Shown here: positions 1-12,082 of the stretch, one piece after another
How positions within the stretch are numbered: the first letter of the stretch is position 1
How the letters are laid out: every line of letters begins with the position of its first letter
Origin: Zygnema cylindricum
Lineage: Eukaryota; Streptophyta; Zygnematophyceae; Zygnematales; Zygnemataceae
Assembly (NCBI GenBank): GCA_037447655.1
Contig: JBBHKE010000589.1
Location: 438,001 to 450,082 of the forward strand
Direction of reading: 5' to 3'
Length of the DNA: 12,082 nucleotides
Notes under the pieces: generated by a model
Database searches by the model: none
What the model was told of the DNA's origin: nothing
What the model saw: the letters and a program-made list of their open reading frames with translations, nothing else
Position numbers and translations under genes: made by a program

Positions 1-572
1 ATCGGCTTTACCCCGTCAATACATTAATTCCAGAACATTTTTTTTTTTCCCTTACAAGAAACCAAACTAAAAATTTCATTAAATCTTACCATAAACAATT
101 TTACTAAATTAATTTTGCAGAAAAGAAATCAAAAATGAAAAAAATATTTAACTTTCCATACAGGAAATGTACGCCGGATGTCTTTTTTAAATTCCAAGAA
201 TTTGAGCCTTTGACTGAAAATTGTTTCACATGATATATTTAATTTTGGTAGCGACAATTTTTTCTCATACGTACAGCAGAATTGCATGAAATGTATTCAC
301 CCACATCAAATAAAGTGTGATATGTATCGAACATGATTCTACACAAACATAAAGTTTTATTTTGGTCTCCTTGCAGTAATAATTATTTCCCCCTTCCATG
401 CACAATTCCTTCGGCCAGCTTGCAATACCGTTGGCTTTCTTTTCCATTCAATTTTTTGCCTAAAGTATCCTTCAATTTCCCATGCTTTTCTTTTTCCATT
501 TTCACTATTGTCATGATTAGTTTCCTTTTGTTTCCTGAAATTATTTTCTTTTTTCATGCTACTATCACATAC
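1..572 (-). other. Probable intron downstream of exon G; no exon recognised
   Basis: AT-rich sequence beginning with the donor of exon G. All three minus-strand frames were searched for the second half of SET (NHSCxPN, ELTYDY, post-SET CxC) and nothing similar was seen. An open minus-strand stretch (360-572) continues exon G in frame for 71 codons, but its lysine-rich translation matches nothing known to me in SET proteins. It is more likely intron sequence that happens to lack stops. Confidence 0.55.
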
Positions 573-9715
<9,143 letters not shown>

Positions 9716-9742
9716 CTGCATGTCAACAAATTTAGTAAACAT

Positions 9743-9862
9743 TAGTGTTGTGTATCGATAGCCTCTCAATAATAATGGATGTGTACCTTTTTTTGACCTA
9801 CCGATAATCAATATGTCGGTTAGTAAATTATCACGATATTTTACCGATATATTGGCCCCATC
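9743..9862. mobile_element. Fragment of the same hAT-type MITE family as 3832-4219
   Basis: The plus strand begins TAGTGTTGTGTATCGATAG, the same terminal repeat as the right end of the 388-bp element read on its other strand. It continues with GATGTGTACC...TTTTGACCTACCGATAATC, matching GATGTGTACC...TTTTGGTACCCAATAATC in that element. The other end is lost or too decayed to place. It lies 27 bp from the acceptor of exon A. Confidence 0.7.
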
Positions 9863-10055
9863 TGCAAATAAAAAACTATTGCTATATTTGACTTGGCTTT
9901 TAGAGATTTTTGTAGGGTTTTTTTGCTTTTCACGACCTCATTCCCCTTCCATATAATGTCTTTAACATAAAATTGTATTTCTTTCCTTATTCTTACATGA
10001 TAGATTTGTTATTCAAGAGAGAAAATATATAGAATTTATTATTTGAGAGAGGAAT
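9863..10055. other. AT-rich gap between MITE fragment and copia LTR
   Basis: AT-rich, with several CTCTC/GAGAG words; no protein-like frame. Part of it may belong to the copia LTR if the LTR end is further left than assigned. Confidence 0.4.
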
Positions 10056-10236
10056 TGTAGTAGAAGTTAAGAAATAGAATTCTAAAAATCGAAAGAAGAG
10101 CAAATTAAAAGCTCTAAAATAATAAAGAACACTGTTACACAGAGAGAGTAACAAAAATTAGAATTCCAGACTGCATTATCTAATACTAAGTCTAATAAAC
10201 CAAGTTTGGAGCAAAGGAGAATTGAGAATTCCAACA
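10056..10236 (-). repeat. Copia 3' LTR (left limit uncertain)
   Basis: It begins TGTTGGAATTC directly after a run of eight G, the polypurine tract. The proposed end is CTACTACA at 10056, giving about 181 bp with short inverted ends TGTTG/CTACA. No second LTR is available in the window to confirm the limit, and the true end may lie tens of bases further left. Confidence 0.55.
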
Positions 10237-10244
10237 CCCCCCCC
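10237..10244 (-). other. Polypurine tract of the copia element
   Basis: Eight consecutive G on the minus strand lie between the Pol stop codon (10251-10253) and the TG start of the LTR. This is the position of the plus-strand primer in LTR retrotransposons. Confidence 0.75.
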
Positions 10245-10250
10245 GCTTTG

Positions 10251-11001
10251 CTAGAAACAAAGGCCGGCTGAGGAGCGGTGAGCTTCAAATTGAGGCTGCG
10301 GAAGAGCCTTGGTCACAAAGTCGGCCATTTGGAGAGCAGTGGGGCACTGGTGGAACAGGAAAAAGTGGGGCAGTGGTGGAAGAGGACAATGCCTAGAGCA
10401 ATGGCGTCACGGGTGAAGTGATATTGTATGTTAATGTGTTTTGTACGGCGATGATGAACCGGATTGTTCATCAGGGCGAGGGCTTGTTGAGAGTCACAAA
10501 AAAAGGTGGTGGCAGAACTGCAGGTTGAGGAGGGACGGAAGCCAGAGGGCTTACTTAGTGGTATGAGTCGCAGACATGTACTCAGCTTCAATTGAGGAAA
10601 GCGCAACAGTTGGTTGCTTCTTGGAGGCCCAAGGGCACTTCCGAGGGAAAACCAAACAGCGGTGGTGCTGAGACGGGAAACCAGATCACCCCCCCAAGTC
10701 GTCACAGTGGCCGACAAGAACTGAAGAAGAGGAGCTAAAGAAGGTGAGCTTTAAAGTTTTGGTGCCCTGGAGGTAGCGGAATACCCTTTGTGCTGTAAGG
10801 AGATGGTTAGTAGTGGGGTTGGAAACAAACAGACAGAGCTAGCCAACGGCAACAACTATGAGTGGACGAGTGACAGTCATCGCGTACATAAGACTACTTG
10901 AACTAATCGTGTATATCTTTGAGGACACGCCCACCAGAGTTTTAGACGAGCTTTACATTGGGATCTAGAGGGGTAGAGATAGGGGTGCAATCGGCCATAA
11001 A
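10251..11001 (-). pseudogene. Copia RT C-terminus and RNase H, broken
   Basis: Landmarks in order: ADCTPISTPLDPNVKL near 10998-10945; SLMYAMTVTRP near 10905-10870; FRYLQGTKTLKL near 10775-10745; SSIEAEYMSA near 10596-10568; FFCDSQQALALMNNPVHHRR near 10500-10450; TKHINIQYHF; and the end TKALPQPQFEAHR, stopping at 10251-10253. These are the hallmarks of the copia Pol C-terminus. Two of the RNase H acidic residues (E in AEYMS, D in CDSQ) are kept. Several frameshifts and stops separate the pieces, one caused by a local duplication at 10339-10383. The preceding RT palm motifs are absent. Confidence 0.85.
10339..10383 (-). repeat. Short tandem duplication inside the copia RNase H region
   Basis: The plus-strand word GTGGGGCA(C/G)TGGTGGAA occurs at about 10340 and again at about 10367. 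The duplication displaces the reading frame just before the last conserved Pol motif, so it contributed to inactivation. Confidence 0.65.
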
Positions 11002-11227
11002 TTAGGACTGTGGTTATACATAAGCATTAGTTTGACTGGTAGTGGGTAAAGCCAGATTCAATGTGGGAGGATTTTGACCCTAGACGCACTAAGGGTACAG
11101 AGTAGAAGTCAACGGAAAGCGGTCGGCTACATTTAGTTGGCCATATAATATGGGTTGGACAAACAGATTTGTCGGCGCAAAAGTGCCGTTGACGGTCGAT
11201 AAAATAGCTTCAACAGTTGATGCTTGA

Positions 11228-11963
11228 TCAGAATAGACACTTCGCCCAACAATGTGTCGACGTGCAGTCGGTCGTCCATAATGTCCTTGGCTCGCTAAAG
11301 GACCGGATAGACATCAATGACGTGATCTGGTGCACGGCAATGAGAAATGTGGCCAGAGCTGCACTAAGAATTGGGGAACGATTCTGCTTGATTTCCTTGT
11401 GGACTAAACTGACAGTTAGGGATGGGATGGTGACACCTGTGGAAGAGTTGTCGATCGAGGAAATAAGGGCTTAATAAGACGTTGGAAGACCGCCCAAGAT
11501 GGCCGAAATAATGTCTTCATGATAGACAACAGCTCCGACATTCTTGAGTCGACTAGCAATTGAATTGATAGAGTTAATGTTGGTTTGAATAGAGTCGGTA
11601 GGATTTTTTGACCTGTGTTGAGCTGGCGTTGAAGAAGAAGTTTGTTGGACCAGGATTTGTTTCATGTGTTGGACAGAATTGTCCAAGCATCCGAGGTGGC
11701 ATCACGAATAAGGTCAAGTTGTAGGAGTTCAAGTGCGAGGACCAGCCAAAATCAAATTTATTCCTCAGTGCGGATTTAGCGGCGGCATCGAAAGGTTCCC
11801 CTTCGCTTCTAATGATAACAAACCAAAGTTTTTCGAGCCGCAAAAGGTGTTCAATCTGGTATTTCCACCAGTAGAAATCCGTGCCATTGAATTTGACAAC
11901 GGTATTTGAACTAACGGGGAGAGGTCCACAACTTATTGAATTAAATGTCATAGCAAAGGACAT
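11228..11963 (-). pseudogene. Copia gag, broken
   Basis: It starts at the ATG at 11963. VVKFNGTDFYWWKYQIEHLL is the typical N-terminal Gag motif (K-x-(N/D)-G-x-(N/D)-(F/Y)-x-x-W-K). Near 11720 the similarity moves to another frame (RDATSDAWTILSN). It then moves again to NVGAVVYHEDIISAILGGLP (11550-11475), the conserved C-terminal part, followed by a stop at 11471-11473. Beyond the stop the same frame goes on with LTVSLVHKEIKQ, still Gag-like, to a stop near 11228. At least one frameshift and one internal stop. A zinc knuckle is not clearly seen. Confidence 0.75.
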
Positions 11964-12082
11964 AATACAAAAGAGACAGGCAAGAAAAGGCAAATAAAAT
12001 GATTGCCAAGATAAATTAAAAAAGGTAAAGATAACAATGAGGTAAAGAGCTAAAGTATTGACTGAGAATGTCACGTAGTGGC

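Larger units (their letters stand above)
10056..12082 (-). mobile_element. Internally deleted Ty1/copia retrotransposon
   Basis: Reading right to left: leader (12082-11964), Gag (11963-11228), a scrambled stretch, the RT tail and RNase H (about 11001-10251), a polypurine tract GGGGGGGG (10244-10237), and an LTR starting TGTTGGAATTCTC at 10236. Protease, integrase and most of the RT are missing, so the element is deleted between Gag and RT. Stops and frameshifts are frequent. The order Gag - RT - RNase H - PPT - LTR and the RNase H motifs identify copia. The 5' LTR, if present, lies beyond the right edge. The element is in the same orientation as the host gene and presumably sits in an intron upstream of exon A. 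Confidence 0.85.

Noticed and set aside
360-572. In-frame extension of exon G as coding sequence
   Set aside because: The translation does not resemble SET, and a good GTATGT donor precedes it; kept only as possible intron retention.
11217-11474. Plus-strand frame of 85 codons
   Set aside because: It is the antisense of the copia Gag C-terminal region; no independent support.
9863-12082. Search for the preceding SRA exon
   Set aside because: No minus-strand segment resembling the start of the SRA domain was found; the stretch is retroelement, so that exon should lie beyond the window.

Overview
This is a plant nuclear window. The minus strand carries the central part of one intron-rich gene, a KRYPTONITE/SUVH4-type histone H3K9 methyltransferase. 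Everything else is intronic sequence filled with transposable elements and simple repeats. Seven exons were found by reading SRA/YDG, pre-SET and SET protein signatures on the minus strand and anchoring each at GT/AG sites: 9715-9617, 4599-4501, 2636-2584, 2146-2058, 1904-1745, 1184-1079 and 752-573. They join with matching phases into 786 nt (262 codons) without a stop. The gene is open at both ends: the start of the SRA domain lies beyond the right edge, and the NHSC half of SET plus post-SET were not found and presumably lie beyond the left edge.

Layout from right to left (sense of the gene): 12082-10056 is a decayed Ty1/copia element on the minus strand, with gag, an internal deletion, the RT tail and RNase H, a polypurine tract and one LTR. 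Next come a hAT-like MITE fragment (9743-9862) and SRA exon A. The 5.0-kb intron 9616-4600 holds a minus-strand TRIM-like element (8915-8447), a nearly perfect 828-bp (CA)n array (7381-8208), a decayed plus-strand copia gag-like region (about 5883-6400), a plus-strand TRIM-like element (4961-5477) and an AAGTCAA-rich tract. Exon B follows. The 1.9-kb intron 4500-2637 holds a 30-bp minisatellite interrupted by a 388-bp hAT-type MITE with an 8-bp target duplication, and a 505-bp MITE with CACTA-like ends. The smaller introns downstream hold a 7-bp minisatellite, a degenerate ~45-bp repeat and an A25 run.

The most unusual item is the TRIM-like family. Two elements of about 470-520 bp, in opposite orientation in the same intron, each have two ~205-238-bp LTR-like repeats around a ~56-bp core, with an initiator-tRNA-Met-type primer binding site and a purine tract. 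Every LTR also contains a tRNA-like module with Pol III box A/box B-like sequence. This resembles Cassandra TRIMs, whose LTRs carry 5S rRNA sequence, but with a tRNA-like module instead.

The organism cannot be named from sequence alone. A SUVH4-like gene, long TE-filled introns and plant-type copia, TRIM and MITE elements point to a land plant, probably one with a large genome (inference).
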